From the NCBI RefSeq assembly GCF_006152115.1, contig NZ_VDFU01000017.1, positions 1 to 64,000 of the forward strand: 64,000 nt of DNA, written 5' to 3'. The notes beneath the pieces were generated by a model that ran no database searches, was not told the origin of the DNA, and saw nothing but the letters and a program-made list of their open reading frames with translations. A program made the translations under genes and the position numbers. The DNA is from Rubellimicrobium rubrum. Lineage in GTDB: Bacteria > Pseudomonadota > Alphaproteobacteria > Rhodobacterales > Rhodobacteraceae. Within the stretch, counting starts at the first letter, position 1. Every line of letters starts with the position of its first letter. Positions 9,701 through 17,644 of the stretch are shown here, in pieces.

Positions 9701-9961
9701 GACAACGACCGCATCCAGATCGACGCTTCCGCCTTCGGGGGCGGGCTGCTGGCCGGGGCGCGGCTCACCGCCTCACAGTTCCAGGCCGCCGACGACGCCA
9801 TCCTGCAAGGAACGGCAGAGCGAGGCGTCCGGTTCATCTGGGAGAAGGATGCGACGAAGCTCTGGTTCGACAGCAACGGCAGCGGCGCGGGTGGGCTGAC
9901 GCTGGTGGCCGACCTGCAAACGGGGGCGGCCGTGACAGCAGGAGACATCTGGCTGATCTAG
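6731..9961 (+). CDS. Secreted RTX calcium-binding protein with cadherin/CADG-like domains
   Basis: A 1076-residue protein starting at GTG, preceded by AGGAGG with 5-base spacing. It has no N-terminal signal peptide. Residues about 5-260 are a long array of GGxGxDxLx nonapeptide repeats that bind calcium and fold as a beta-roll. About 260-405 is a non-repetitive domain I do not recognise. A short RTX block (about 415-470) follows, then two CADG/He_PIG-like Ig domains (about 531-625 and 628-720, each with P.WL.FD/N..T.TF.GTPP) and a cadherin-like domain (about 724-820). The last part (about 826-1076) holds more RTX repeats, a VENL.LTG segment and a serralysin-type C-terminal secretion region ending in hydrophobic residues. 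Such proteins leave the cell by type I secretion; no exporter genes are in the window. An adhesin or surface/biofilm matrix role is likely; no catalytic domain was seen. Confidence 0.9.
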   Translation: MLLEGTVNNDSLVGGIGDDQILGDAGDDTLWGEAGHDTLIGYLGNDTLWGGEGNDNLQSGEGADTVLGEDGDDFIDGYIGDDSLSGGTGNDTLAGWDGEDILKADEGEDLLFGGSDDDHLNGGTGNDEIFGGGGGDELLGGDGVDWLHGDDGDDALNGGFGDDMLFGGTGADVMIGAGGADHLIGGVGDDRLDGGTDDDTLFGEGGSDSVFGNSGADIVYGGLGDDRFVDGGDGNDQAWGRYGHDTVFGGAGDDLVYGDVDPLGTGARQFAVFAFDASGADLAGPSGTITVHDINGPVVMEAADDDDLFQDVSSEGGSDVDASGQTLAYGVTVGGITYETGTPIYAVSQSLVANATTGQEGRAWLIQFGLDPTARAWAFDIPVRVGDQITWTTAPDATDTTGLSYEDLIQADGSTAVGNDTLHGGDGNDTLFGADGRDRLEGDAGNDTLFGGEGNDSLSGGTGDDWLDGGAGLDAAVFADPVARYVIEPLADGSVTVTDMSGGPKGSVDTLLSIEQLLFADAILNADGSVVNSAPVVGKVADRTFAEDTAFTFTVPASTDAEGDDLTYAARLEGGQDLPSWLSFDAATLTFTGTPPADAASALNIEIEVSDGVFKSSATFGLVIAAVNDAPVLDAIADQTRVEDAGAWSFQVPAATDVDSVVTYTAALADGAALPSWLAFNASTRTFSGTPPKDFAGTVGLRITASDGALSASQSFNLVVRGVNDAPTDLSLGTSLVREFASNGAVVGTLSAQDVDSALFTYTLLNSAGGRFTLSGNKVVVADGLRLDFEQSASHVIRVQVSDGQGGVRTESLTISVTDVSPEVVTGDARANTFVGGSGRDVLAGLGGNDTLLGGGGADRLDGGVGTDRLEGGAGSDIYVLAAAGDTIVELAGGGTDQVQASVGVTALAANVENLVLTGTSALNGAGNGLANRLTGNGAANSLSGLAGSDALLGGAGHDRLTGGVGNDVFVFASRAEAGDVITDFHNNSGDNDRIQIDASAFGGGLLAGARLTASQFQAADDAILQGTAERGVRFIWEKDATKLWFDSNGSGAGGLTLVADLQTGAAVTAGDIWLI

Positions 9962-10599
9962 GGCAACAGGCGCCGGATCGCTCGCGACGCTGCCCAGCGC
10001 CGATGCAGTGCCCCGACTGTTCTTGCTCGGACTTCCCCTCATCCTGCACCGTTGTCTGGAAACCGGATCAATCCCTGTTCCGGCACTATGTCAGGCGCTG
10101 GGCTCTGGGTTCCCCGAGCTTTGGACCGCAATCCACGACCGTGTCCTAGATCCATCCGGACCGGCACGCCCTGACGCAGGAGTTTTCGCCGGCATCGTCG
10201 GGTCCGGTGCCAAATGGGCAAGCTCAACAGGGCCTGAGCTGTGAACGCGCTGATGCGGGTCGACTGTTCGTCGGATGGCCCACCATGGTGTGGAGCAGCA
10301 TAATCCAGGCTCAGAGCATACCCAGGGTCAGCGGCGGCCCAGAGGCGATGCTGTGACATTCACCATCGAAGACTTGCCCTTGGTTGATCGGCCCCTGTCT
10401 CTTTCGCCGTTGGCAGGCTGACGATCAGGGTCAGGGAGGACGGGCGGGCTAGTCCGGAGATCGTCTAACATGCAGGCCTCCCGATCGAGATGCGGCTCTC
10501 ACAAAAAGCACTACCTTGCGGCCTGTGATCATGCCTCCTCGACGGGCAGGGCTGTTTGTCGTCACACTGGACCGTGACAAGGAAAAACCGGAGTAGCCT
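9962..10599. other. Intergenic region before the betaine ABC operon
   Basis: About 640 bases with no supportable gene. It should contain the terminator of the RTX gene and the promoter of the ABC operon, but I could not identify either with confidence. Confidence 0.45.
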
Positions 10600-11508
10600 A
10601 TGCGTCTGACTGCCACGATCCTGAGCGTCGTTGCCGCCATCACCGTGTCCACCACCGCGAACGCCCAAGTGGCGGTTTCGTCCAAGATCGACACCGAAGG
10701 AGGTGTGCTGGGCAACATCATCCTTCAGGTGCTTCAGAATGCGGATATCCCCGTCACGGACCGCATCCAGCTTGGCGGAACGCCCATCGTCCGCGAGGCG
10801 ATCATCGCGGGAGAGATCGACATCTATCCCGAATACACGGGCAATGCGGCCTTCTTCTTCGAGCGTGCGGATGAACCTGTCTGGAACGATCCCGCAAGCG
10901 CCTATGCCGAAGCCGCGCGGCTTGATCTGGAGGCGAACCAGATCGTCTGGCTGACGCCTTCGCCCGCCAACAACACCTGGGGCGTGGCCATCCGTAACGA
11001 TGTGGCGGAAGCCAATGGCCTCAGCACCTTCAGCGACTTTGCCAAGTGGGTGTCCAGCGGAGGGGAGGCCAAGCTCGCCGCATCGGCCGAGTTCGTCAAC
11101 TCTCCGGCGGCCCTGCCGAAGTTCCAGGAGATCTACGGCTTCACCCTGTCGCCCGACCAACTGGTGACCCTGTCTGGCGGCGACACGGCGGCCACGATCG
11201 CGGCTGCGGCCCAGCAGACCAATGGCGTCAACGCCGCCATGGTCTACGGCACCGACGGCGGCATCGCACCGTCCGGATTAACGGTTCTCACGGACGACAA
11301 GGGCGTGCAGCCCATCTACCAGCCAGCGCCGATCATCCGACAGGAGGTGCTCGAGGAGTATCCGCAGATCGAAAACCTGCTCGAGCCGGTGTTCGAGGGA
11401 CTGACCCTTGAAGTGCTGCAGGGGTTGAACGGCCGCGTGCAGGTGGGTGGCGAGGCCGCGGCGACTGTCGCGACCGATTACCTGACGCAGAACGGCTTTC
11501 TGGAATAG
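10600..11508 (+). CDS. osmF: Glycine betaine/choline-type ABC substrate-binding protein (OsmF/YehZ-like)
   Basis: A 302-residue periplasmic binding protein with a signal peptide cleaved near residue 22 (TTANA-Q). The opening VAVSSKIDTEGGVLGNIIL, the segment GEIDIYPEYTGNA and the later ASAEFVNSPAALPKFQEIYGF are characteristic of the OpuAC/OsmF family that binds quaternary amines such as glycine betaine, choline or related osmolytes. In this family the tyrosine in YPEYTGN and nearby aromatic residues form the ligand cage. It is the first gene of a four-gene operon with two permeases and one ATPase, as in the E. coli yehZYXW set. The precise ligand cannot be read from sequence; YehZ-type proteins bind betaine weakly. 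Confidence 0.9.
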   Translation: MRLTATILSVVAAITVSTTANAQVAVSSKIDTEGGVLGNIILQVLQNADIPVTDRIQLGGTPIVREAIIAGEIDIYPEYTGNAAFFFERADEPVWNDPASAYAEAARLDLEANQIVWLTPSPANNTWGVAIRNDVAEANGLSTFSDFAKWVSSGGEAKLAASAEFVNSPAALPKFQEIYGFTLSPDQLVTLSGGDTAATIAAAAQQTNGVNAAMVYGTDGGIAPSGLTVLTDDKGVQPIYQPAPIIRQEVLEEYPQIENLLEPVFEGLTLEVLQGLNGRVQVGGEAAATVATDYLTQNGFLE

Positions 11509-11533
11509 TCTATCTTTTCAGGATGTACCCCTC

Positions 11534-11560
11534 GGTGGCCTGTCCATGCGATGGGCCACC
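11534..11560 (+). promoter_or_regulatory. Intercistronic hairpin after the binding-protein gene
   Basis: GGTGGCC at 11534-11540 pairs with GGCCACC at 11554-11560, with a possible inner CAT/ATG pairing. It lies 26 bases after the osmF stop and before the permease start, the usual place for an RNA hairpin that raises binding-protein expression over permease by protecting the upstream mRNA or partly terminating. There is no U-run, so processing or stability is more likely than termination. Confidence 0.45.
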
Positions 11561-11641
11561 CTGGTCTTGCCACTGACCATGGTCTGCAGCACCGATGAAG
11601 AAAACGCCGGCCCCTCATGTCCGCGTCATTCCGGAGCCTCG

Positions 11642-12832
11642 ATGAGCGTCGTCCGCACTGCCAAGGCCGCCGGTCGGCCAAACTGGCTCGTGTTCGATAA
11701 GCTCGGGGTGCTGATCGGGGTGATCGCTGCTGCAGGCGTCATGCTTCCTTTTGCCCTGTTCCGGGCCAATCGCATCGTGGCTGGAGAGGGAAGGGGCTTG
11801 GCGGAAGCGCTGCCCAGTGTCGTGTCGGCTGTCCTGATCGGTGCTCTGGTGATTGGCTTCATGGGCGCGCTGTTCCGCGTTGCGCCCTCGGTCAAGCTGG
11901 TGGCGGGGGTTCTCGCTTTGATTGGCCTGGCGATATCGATCGGGTGGTCAGCCCGCTACCTCACGCCCCCGGAGGACACGCTTGCCCGTGTTTCCCCTGC
12001 GGGTGGGTTCTGGCTGCTGGTCCTGGCGTTCGCGCTGCTCGTTGCCGATGCGCTGATCCGGCTGCGGCCAGGGCCCTGGCTCCGTATCACGGCGCTGGTC
12101 ACCGTGGGCGTGGCGGTTGCCTTGTTGCTGTGGAGCGGCACATGGGACGACCTGTCGATCCTCAGGGAATATGCCAATCGTGCCCCGGCCTTCTGGCAGG
12201 AGGCCCGGGCGCATCTGGTTCTGGCGTTCGGGTCGGTGGCGATGGCCGCTTTCGTCGGCGTGCCGATCGGCGTGCTGTGCCACAAGCTGCAGGCTTTCCG
12301 AACCGTCGTGCTCAATGGGCTCAACATCGTCCAGACCATCCCTTCAATCGCGCTGTTCGGCCTGCTGATCGCACCGCTGGCCTGGGTGGCCGCAAACGTG
12401 CCAGGGGCGGCGGCGCTCGGGATATCGGGCATCGGAACAGCGCCCGCCATGGTGGCGCTCTTTGCGTATTCGTTGCTGCCGCTGGTGTCGAACACGGTCG
12501 TGGGCCTTCAGGCCGTGCCGGCCTCGGCCGTCGATGCGGCCAAGGGCATGGGCATGAGCGGCTCACAGCGGTTCTTCGGCATCGAATTACCCTTGGCGTT
12601 TCCCGTGATCCTGACGGGCATCCGCATCGTGCTGGTGCAGAACATCGGACTGGCAACCATCGCCGCCCTGATTGGTGGGGGCGGGTTCGGCGTCTTCGTG
12701 TTCCAGGGCATCGGACAGACGGCGATGGACTTGGTGCTCCTGGGCACCGTGCCAACGGTTGCGCTGTCCTTTGCCGCAGCGGTGGTGCTCGACGCCCTGG
12801 TCGAGCTGAGTTCGGTTCGGAGGCGCCGATGA
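11642..12832 (+). CDS. yehY: Betaine-type ABC transporter permease (YehY-like, long form)
   Basis: A 396-residue integral membrane protein. The N-terminal half has several extra transmembrane segments (about residues 15-200) typical of YehY, and the C-terminal half is the binding-protein-dependent permease domain with the ATPase-contact loop around SAVDAAKGMGMSGSQRFFGIELPLAFP. I place the start at the ATG at 11642 (MSVVRTAKAAG); an in-frame ATG at 11546 would begin inside the intercistronic hairpin. The stop overlaps the ATPase start by ATGA (12829-12832). Together with the second permease it should form the heterodimeric channel of the importer. Confidence 0.88.
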   Translation: MSVVRTAKAAGRPNWLVFDKLGVLIGVIAAAGVMLPFALFRANRIVAGEGRGLAEALPSVVSAVLIGALVIGFMGALFRVAPSVKLVAGVLALIGLAISIGWSARYLTPPEDTLARVSPAGGFWLLVLAFALLVADALIRLRPGPWLRITALVTVGVAVALLLWSGTWDDLSILREYANRAPAFWQEARAHLVLAFGSVAMAAFVGVPIGVLCHKLQAFRTVVLNGLNIVQTIPSIALFGLLIAPLAWVAANVPGAAALGISGIGTAPAMVALFAYSLLPLVSNTVVGLQAVPASAVDAAKGMGMSGSQRFFGIELPLAFPVILTGIRIVLVQNIGLATIAALIGGGGFGVFVFQGIGQTAMDLVLLGTVPTVALSFAAAVVLDALVELSSVRRRR

Positions 12833-13764
12833 TCGAGATCGAGGATGTCACCAAGATCTACGAAGGCACGGCTGTGGTCGATCGGGTGACGCTCACCATT
12901 CAGCCGCATACGATCTGTGCGGTCGTCGGAACCTCCGGCTCGGGCAAGACGACCCTGGTGCGAATGATCAACAAGCTCGTGGAGCCCAGTTCGGGCGCTA
13001 TCCGCATCGATGGCGTCGACATCGCCGGCATCCCCGCCTTTCAGCTACGCCGCCGCATCGGTTACGCCATCCAGGGACTTGGGCTTTTTCCCCATCGCAC
13101 GGTGGGGCAGAACATAGCCACCGTGCCGAAGCTCCTTGGCTGGAACAGGGGGCGCATCAGGGACCGGGTAGAGGAGCTCTTGGACCTGTTCGGTCTTGAT
13201 CCGGAAGAGTTTCGCGACCGCATGCCCCATGAACTCTCGGGGGGGCAGCAACAGCGGGTGGGCGTCGCGCGCGCGCTCGCGGCCGGCCCCAACATCCTGC
13301 TCATGGACGAACCGTTCGGAGCCCTGGACCCGCTGATCCGTGCCAAGGCGCAGGAGGATCTGCTGACCATCCAACGCAGGTTCGGCACCACGATCATGCT
13401 CGTGACACATGACATGAACGAGGCCATCCATCTGGGCGATACCATCGCCGTCATGGACAAGGGCAGGCTGCTGCAGGCTGCGCCGCCCCGGACGATCATC
13501 GCGGACCCCGCGACACCCTTTGTCGCCGAACTGATCGGGACCGCCGAGCGGCCGTTCCGGCTCTTGTCGTTGGCGCGCGTGTCCGACCATGCCGAACCCG
13601 GCCAAGCAACGGGAGAGCCGATCGACGCCGACCGTTCGCTGCGCGACGCCTATGCCGAGCTGCTTTGGTCCGGCCGGGCAGCGGCCCCCGTGCGGCGCAA
13701 CGGCGACATCGTCGGGCGGATCAGCCTCGACCAACTTGCGCGATTGGCCGCACGACCGCGATGA
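12829..13764 (+). CDS. yehX: Betaine-type ABC transporter ATP-binding protein (YehX/OpuCA-like)
   Basis: A 311-residue ATPase with Walker A GTSGSGKT (34-41), Q loop YAIQGLGLFPH, signature LSGGQQQR (136-143), Walker B LLMDEP with D160/E161 and the switch H194 in LVTHD. The FPH and PH..LSGGQQQRVG variants are typical of the OpuCA/ProV group. The C-terminal tail after about residue 245 is short and contains at most a degenerate CBS-like segment ending VRRNGDIVGRISLDQLARL, so the osmosensing tandem CBS module of OpuA/OpuCA is largely missing. It is coupled by ATGA overlaps to both permease genes. Confidence 0.9.
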   Translation: MIEIEDVTKIYEGTAVVDRVTLTIQPHTICAVVGTSGSGKTTLVRMINKLVEPSSGAIRIDGVDIAGIPAFQLRRRIGYAIQGLGLFPHRTVGQNIATVPKLLGWNRGRIRDRVEELLDLFGLDPEEFRDRMPHELSGGQQQRVGVARALAAGPNILLMDEPFGALDPLIRAKAQEDLLTIQRRFGTTIMLVTHDMNEAIHLGDTIAVMDKGRLLQAAPPRTIIADPATPFVAELIGTAERPFRLLSLARVSDHAEPGQATGEPIDADRSLRDAYAELLWSGRAAAPVRRNGDIVGRISLDQLARLAARPR

Positions 13765-14513
13765 AGGTTGGATCGATCTTTCGCCTGCTTGCCCTGGTCC
13801 TGCTGATCGCCCTTCTGCTGAGGCCCGAGACCTTTGCCGGCCTCTTTGCCCTGTTCGCCGGCCCTCGGCAGCCGCCGATCTACAACCAGGGCAGTCTGCT
13901 CGAACTGACCCTGAACCACTTGGCCATCGTCGGCGCCGCGATCCTGGCCTCCACCCTCGTCGCGGTAGGACTGGGGGTCCTGGTGACGCGGCCGATCGGA
14001 GCCGAGTTCCTGCCCCTGTCTCGCGCACTGGCCCAAGTCGGGCAGACATTCCCGCCGGTGGCGGTGTTGGCGATAGCGGTTCCCGTGCTGGGCTTCGGCA
14101 CGGCGCCGACCTTCGTGGCGCTGTTCCTTTACGGGCTGCTGCCCATTTTCGAGAACACCTTGGCCGGGTTGACCAACCTGCCACCCAAGGTGACCGATGC
14201 CGCCAAGGGCATGGGGATGACCGGCTGGCAGCGCCTGTTGAGCGTCGATCTACCGTTGGCGCTGCCCGTCATTCTGGCGGGCGTGCGGCTATCGACCGTG
14301 ATCTCGCTGGGCACCGCGACAATCGGATCAACGGTCGCGGCCCGCACCTTGGGCGAAGTCATCATCGCGGGGCTGCTGTCGGCCAACACCGCCTTTGTCC
14401 TCCAGGGTGGCCTGATCGTCGGCCTGCTGGCGGTGCTGATCCATGATGGTTTTTCGGCACTGGAACGGCTGGTCCTGGCGCGCAACGGCCAGGCGGGAGC
14501 AGCAGCGGGCTGA
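13761..14513 (+). CDS. yehW: Betaine-type ABC transporter permease (YehW-like, short form)
   Basis: A 250-residue membrane protein with about six transmembrane segments and the permease motif at TDAAKGMGMTGWQRLLSVDLPLALP. It is the shorter partner of the permease pair in YehZYXW-type importers. The ATG overlaps the ATPase stop (ATGA, 13761-13764), which fixes the start; longer in-frame starts would lie within the ATPase gene. Last gene of the operon; a small CCAA/TTGG hairpin follows the stop, but no clear terminator was seen. Confidence 0.88.
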   Translation: MKVGSIFRLLALVLLIALLLRPETFAGLFALFAGPRQPPIYNQGSLLELTLNHLAIVGAAILASTLVAVGLGVLVTRPIGAEFLPLSRALAQVGQTFPPVAVLAIAVPVLGFGTAPTFVALFLYGLLPIFENTLAGLTNLPPKVTDAAKGMGMTGWQRLLSVDLPLALPVILAGVRLSTVISLGTATIGSTVAARTLGEVIIAGLLSANTAFVLQGGLIVGLLAVLIHDGFSALERLVLARNGQAGAAAG

Positions 14514-14655
14514 CCCCAAGGGCTTGGAGACGATGATGCCGCAGGGCGTGGGGCTGAACGGCGCCCGGCTGCACGATCCGATCCGGGGCAGCCCATCAGG
14601 GATCTTGGCCCGGAGGGGCCGGCCGCTCCCTCCTGCCATGGCACCATAGGCTGCC

Positions 14656-15963
14656 TCAGGCCGGACCACCTGCGCCGGTCACCCGCCAGATCACGTCTCC
14701 CACATCGTCCGCGACCAGCAATGAGCCATCGGGACCGATGGCAACCCCGACCGGGCGCCCATAGGACACCTTCTCGTCGGGAGCGAGGAAGCCCGATAGG
14801 ATGTCCCGCGGCGGCCCAGACGGCCGGCCATTCTCGAACGGAATGAACACGACCTTGTAGCCGCTCAGGGTCGAGCGGTTCCAGGACCCATGCTGTCCGA
14901 TGACCATCCCCTCCGGGAAGCCGGGCAGCGTTCCAGCCGGAAGCCAGCACAGCCCAAGCGACGCCGTATGGCCGCCCAGCGCGTAGTCCGGACTGAGGGC
15001 TTTGGCCACCATCGCGGCATCCTGCGGCACCCGATCATCGACGGTCTGGCCCCAATAGCAGTAGGGCCAGCCATAGAAGCCACCATCACGGACGGATGTC
15101 AGGTAGTCCGGCGGGGTCTCGTCCCCCAAGCCGTCGCGTTCGTTGACCACGGTCCAAAGCGCTCCGGTCGTGGGCTCCCACGCCAGTCCCACCGGGTTGC
15201 GGAGGCCCGAGGCAAAGATACGGCTTTCTCCGGTCTCGAGGTCGATTTCGTAGATCGCGGCTCGACCGACCTCCTTGTCCAGCCCGCTTTCGCCGATATT
15301 GCTGAGCGAGCCTACCCCGACATACAGCTTGCGCCCATCAGGGCTGGGCAGCAGGCTCCGGGTCCAGTGACCTGCGGGCTTGACGTCCAGGATCTTACGG
15401 CCGGCCGTCCTGATGCGGGTCGCCCCCTCGGGATAGTCGTAGGCATAAACCCCGTCGGTGTTGCCGACGTAGAAAGTCCCGTCGAGCATCGCCATGCCGA
15501 GCGGATGGTTCAGCCCTTCCATGAAGACGTGACGCTCTTCGGCCGCGCCGTCGCCATCCGCGTCCCGCAACAGGGTGATCCGGTTGGGGCTGTCCCCCAC
15601 CGCGGCGGCCCGCTTCATGGTTGTGTGGATCGCATAGTCGAACAGGGTCGTGATCGGCCCTCCGGGCACGCCCAGGGCTTCGGCCGTCACCACGTCGCCG
15701 TTCGGCAGGACGTGGATCCAGCGGGGATGCTTGAGGCCGGTGGCGAAGGCGTTCACAGAAAGCCCTGGGGCGGCAGTCGGGGTCTGCCCCGCACTCCAAC
15801 CTTTGGCCGTCGGCATCTTCAGTGTCGGGATGCCCTGAGGTTTAGCCGCTGGAATGGCCGGGCTGCTGCCGATGGCCGGCTCGCCCGTCGTGGCCCCCCG
15901 CCGACGCATGAGGATCATCAAACCGCCGACCATGGCCACGACCTGTGCGAAGATTGCTGACAT
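14656..15963 (-). CDS. Membrane-anchored L-sorbosone/glucose dehydrogenase-like beta-propeller protein
   Basis: A 435-residue protein. One N-terminal hydrophobic segment (residues about 2-20, followed by RRR) anchors it or acts as an uncleaved signal. A proline/alanine-rich linker and a six-bladed propeller of the GSDH/sorbosone dehydrogenase family follow, with the family features GLKHPRWIHVLPNGDVVTAE, NRITLLRDADGDG, GLNHPLGMA, GLRNPVGLAWEP and GRPVGVAIGPDGSLLVADD. These proteins bind PQQ and calcium and oxidise aldoses or sorbosone in the periplasm, but many members are uncharacterised and some do not bind PQQ. AGGGAG precedes the ATG by 5 bases. It faces the betaine operon convergently and has no obvious operon partner. 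Confidence 0.82.
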   Translation of the reverse strand: MSAIFAQVVAMVGGLMILMRRRGATTGEPAIGSSPAIPAAKPQGIPTLKMPTAKGWSAGQTPTAAPGLSVNAFATGLKHPRWIHVLPNGDVVTAEALGVPGGPITTLFDYAIHTTMKRAAAVGDSPNRITLLRDADGDGAAEERHVFMEGLNHPLGMAMLDGTFYVGNTDGVYAYDYPEGATRIRTAGRKILDVKPAGHWTRSLLPSPDGRKLYVGVGSLSNIGESGLDKEVGRAAIYEIDLETGESRIFASGLRNPVGLAWEPTTGALWTVVNERDGLGDETPPDYLTSVRDGGFYGWPYCYWGQTVDDRVPQDAAMVAKALSPDYALGGHTASLGLCWLPAGTLPGFPEGMVIGQHGSWNRSTLSGYKVVFIPFENGRPSGPPRDILSGFLAPDEKVSYGRPVGVAIGPDGSLLVADDVGDVIWRVTGAGGPA

Positions 15964-16462
15964 ATCTGCTCCCTGAATAGCCGAGACCGGTATGTCAGGG
16001 CCGGCCGGACAAGGGAACCTTGCCTGAGCCTGGTAGGGGGCTGGCCGGGCAGGGGGGGTTCCGGCGCGACCGGTTCCAGTTCCTCAAGGCCTTGCCTGGG
16101 TGATCCTCCCGGCGGTGGGGTTCCGCCTGTCCCTGGCCTCCTCCTCAGGGATGTCCAGGGCTTTGGGAACGGCTCAGGCAGTGAGCCGAGCCGCCGCGGG
16201 GCAGCACGGAGCCAAGCGCTGAGTGGGTCCGTGAACAGACCGAGGTTGTCGACCGGGGCCCGCTTCCTCTCCGAGCCTGTCTGGATCTCCCACTTCAACT
16301 GCTTTTCGGCCCGGGGCTGGGCCACAAGGATCCGTCCACGTCCTGGCGACGGTCGAGGAACATCTCACAAGACGATGCGGCCCAAGTAGCCCCTTGACAG
16401 GGCCTGTGCCGGGCAGTGGTGCGGATCGCGCTTAGGACCATGCATCGCGCCGATTGCGAGGC
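15964..16462. other. Intergenic stretch, nothing recognised
   Basis: About 500 bases between two minus-strand genes. No gene, RNA or clear terminator is supported. It is G-rich around 16030-16070. Confidence 0.45.
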
Positions 16463-17302
16463 TCATCCTTGAAAGATGCGCGCCATCTCGCTGTCGAACT
16501 GCGACCAGCTCATGGTTGCGGCATTGCCGGCATAGCCGTCGTAGTGCGATCGACCCGAAGAGTTTGGTAGCCCAGCCCAGATCTTGGCCAAGTTGTTCAT
16601 GAAACCGTGCCGCGTCAGCTCGCCCGAGCGGTAGGCCACGAGGCCGGCCTCGTGCAACAGGATGTCGGCAAGGCGGTCCTGCATCGACGGTGAGAAACGG
16701 TCATCAGGGCCGGCGCCAAGGATATCGACAAGGCGCGCCAGCGTCGACGGGATGAACTGATACCGCCCGATCGCATGCGGCTGGCCGGGCGTCGCGTCGA
16801 TCCAGGCGAAGATGTCACCCAGCGTCATGTCTGTGGGAAGTCGGTCAGGCTTGCGTGTCGCGCCATATTGCACCGCGTCGTAGCCGGCCCGACCGGCTTC
16901 GGCCTGGGCGATGAGGCTGCGGATCATGTCGGCCTGGGGATCGATTCCAAGTGTCGGAGCGTAGGCGTAGGCGTCGCCTGTTGACCCTGACGGCCTGCGA
17001 TCCCGCGGCGCATATGGCGCGAACATGCCGCCGGTCGCCCGTCCGACAAACAGGCTCTGGGCGCGGCCCCGCGCTTCCTCGGCTTCGGCGGTGTCGGGAA
17101 TCTCCGCGCGAGCCCGGATCAGGGGTTGCGGCTCCAGCGTCGGGTCGGACGATGGCTGGTCCGATGACGACTGGTTGAAGAATGACGGCCGGCTGCTCTG
17201 AAGCTTGCCTCCGGTAAACAGCGAATAGCCTTGCGCACAGACGCCGCCAGCCGTGAGAACAAGAATTGCTCCCGGCGCGAGCAGGTGGACCAGTGCCGTC
17301 AT
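16463..17302 (-). CDS. Exported lysozyme-like (muramidase-fold) protein
   Basis: A 279-residue protein with a signal peptide (MTALVHLLAPGAILVLTAGG, cleavage near CAQG). After a low-complexity S/Q/P-rich region the C-terminal half (about 130-270) looks like a lysozyme-like fold: SLIAQAEAGRAGYDAVQYG, MTLGDIFAW, AIGRYQFIPSTLARLVD and later LLHEAGLVAY. The E in the first motif and the IGRYQFIP motif correspond to the catalytic and substrate regions of muramidase-like domains seen in many Rhodobacterales proteins and phage lysins. The ATG at 17302 was chosen over one 33 bases upstream because GAGG precedes it and it begins the signal peptide. A role in peptidoglycan remodelling is inferred. Confidence 0.65.
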   Translation of the reverse strand: MTALVHLLAPGAILVLTAGGVCAQGYSLFTGGKLQSSRPSFFNQSSSDQPSSDPTLEPQPLIRARAEIPDTAEAEEARGRAQSLFVGRATGGMFAPYAPRDRRPSGSTGDAYAYAPTLGIDPQADMIRSLIAQAEAGRAGYDAVQYGATRKPDRLPTDMTLGDIFAWIDATPGQPHAIGRYQFIPSTLARLVDILGAGPDDRFSPSMQDRLADILLHEAGLVAYRSGELTRHGFMNNLAKIWAGLPNSSGRSHYDGYAGNAATMSWSQFDSEMARIFQG

Positions 17303-17603
17303 GCGAACCTCGTTCTGAGATCGGTGCGCCGGCACCTTGACCGCTACGGGGTTTGCAATCCGTTACCGCCTGACAATTAGACCGGCATCAGCCGATCTGT
17401 CGCAGGAACGCCTGCGCTGGCTGCCGCAGCCCGGGGCCGTGCGTAGGGCAGGCGACGACTCGTCAGGAGCGTCTCTGCCCTGCGCACCCCTCGGCCAGAT
17501 CGGCCGTCCTGCATCCGAGCGGGCGATCGGCTGCCGTGGGGCCGGTCCGGATTGCAGATCCCAGGGCTGGCAGGGCCGGAACAACCATCAACGTCTGGTC
17601 GAA

Positions 17604-17629
17604 GGACCGGCCCTGGGGTGGGCCGGTCC
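17604..17629 (-). terminator. Strong hairpin downstream of the arabinofuranosidase gene
   Basis: A perfect 10-base inverted repeat, GGACCGGCCC at 17604-17613 and GGGCCGGTCC at 17620-17629, with a 6-base loop. It begins 16 bases after the stop of the minus-strand GH51 gene. The sequence after the stem on the minus strand is only weakly U-rich (TTCG), so it may stop or stabilise the transcript's 3' end. Confidence 0.6.
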
Positions 17630-17644
17630 CTTCCGTCACGCAGG

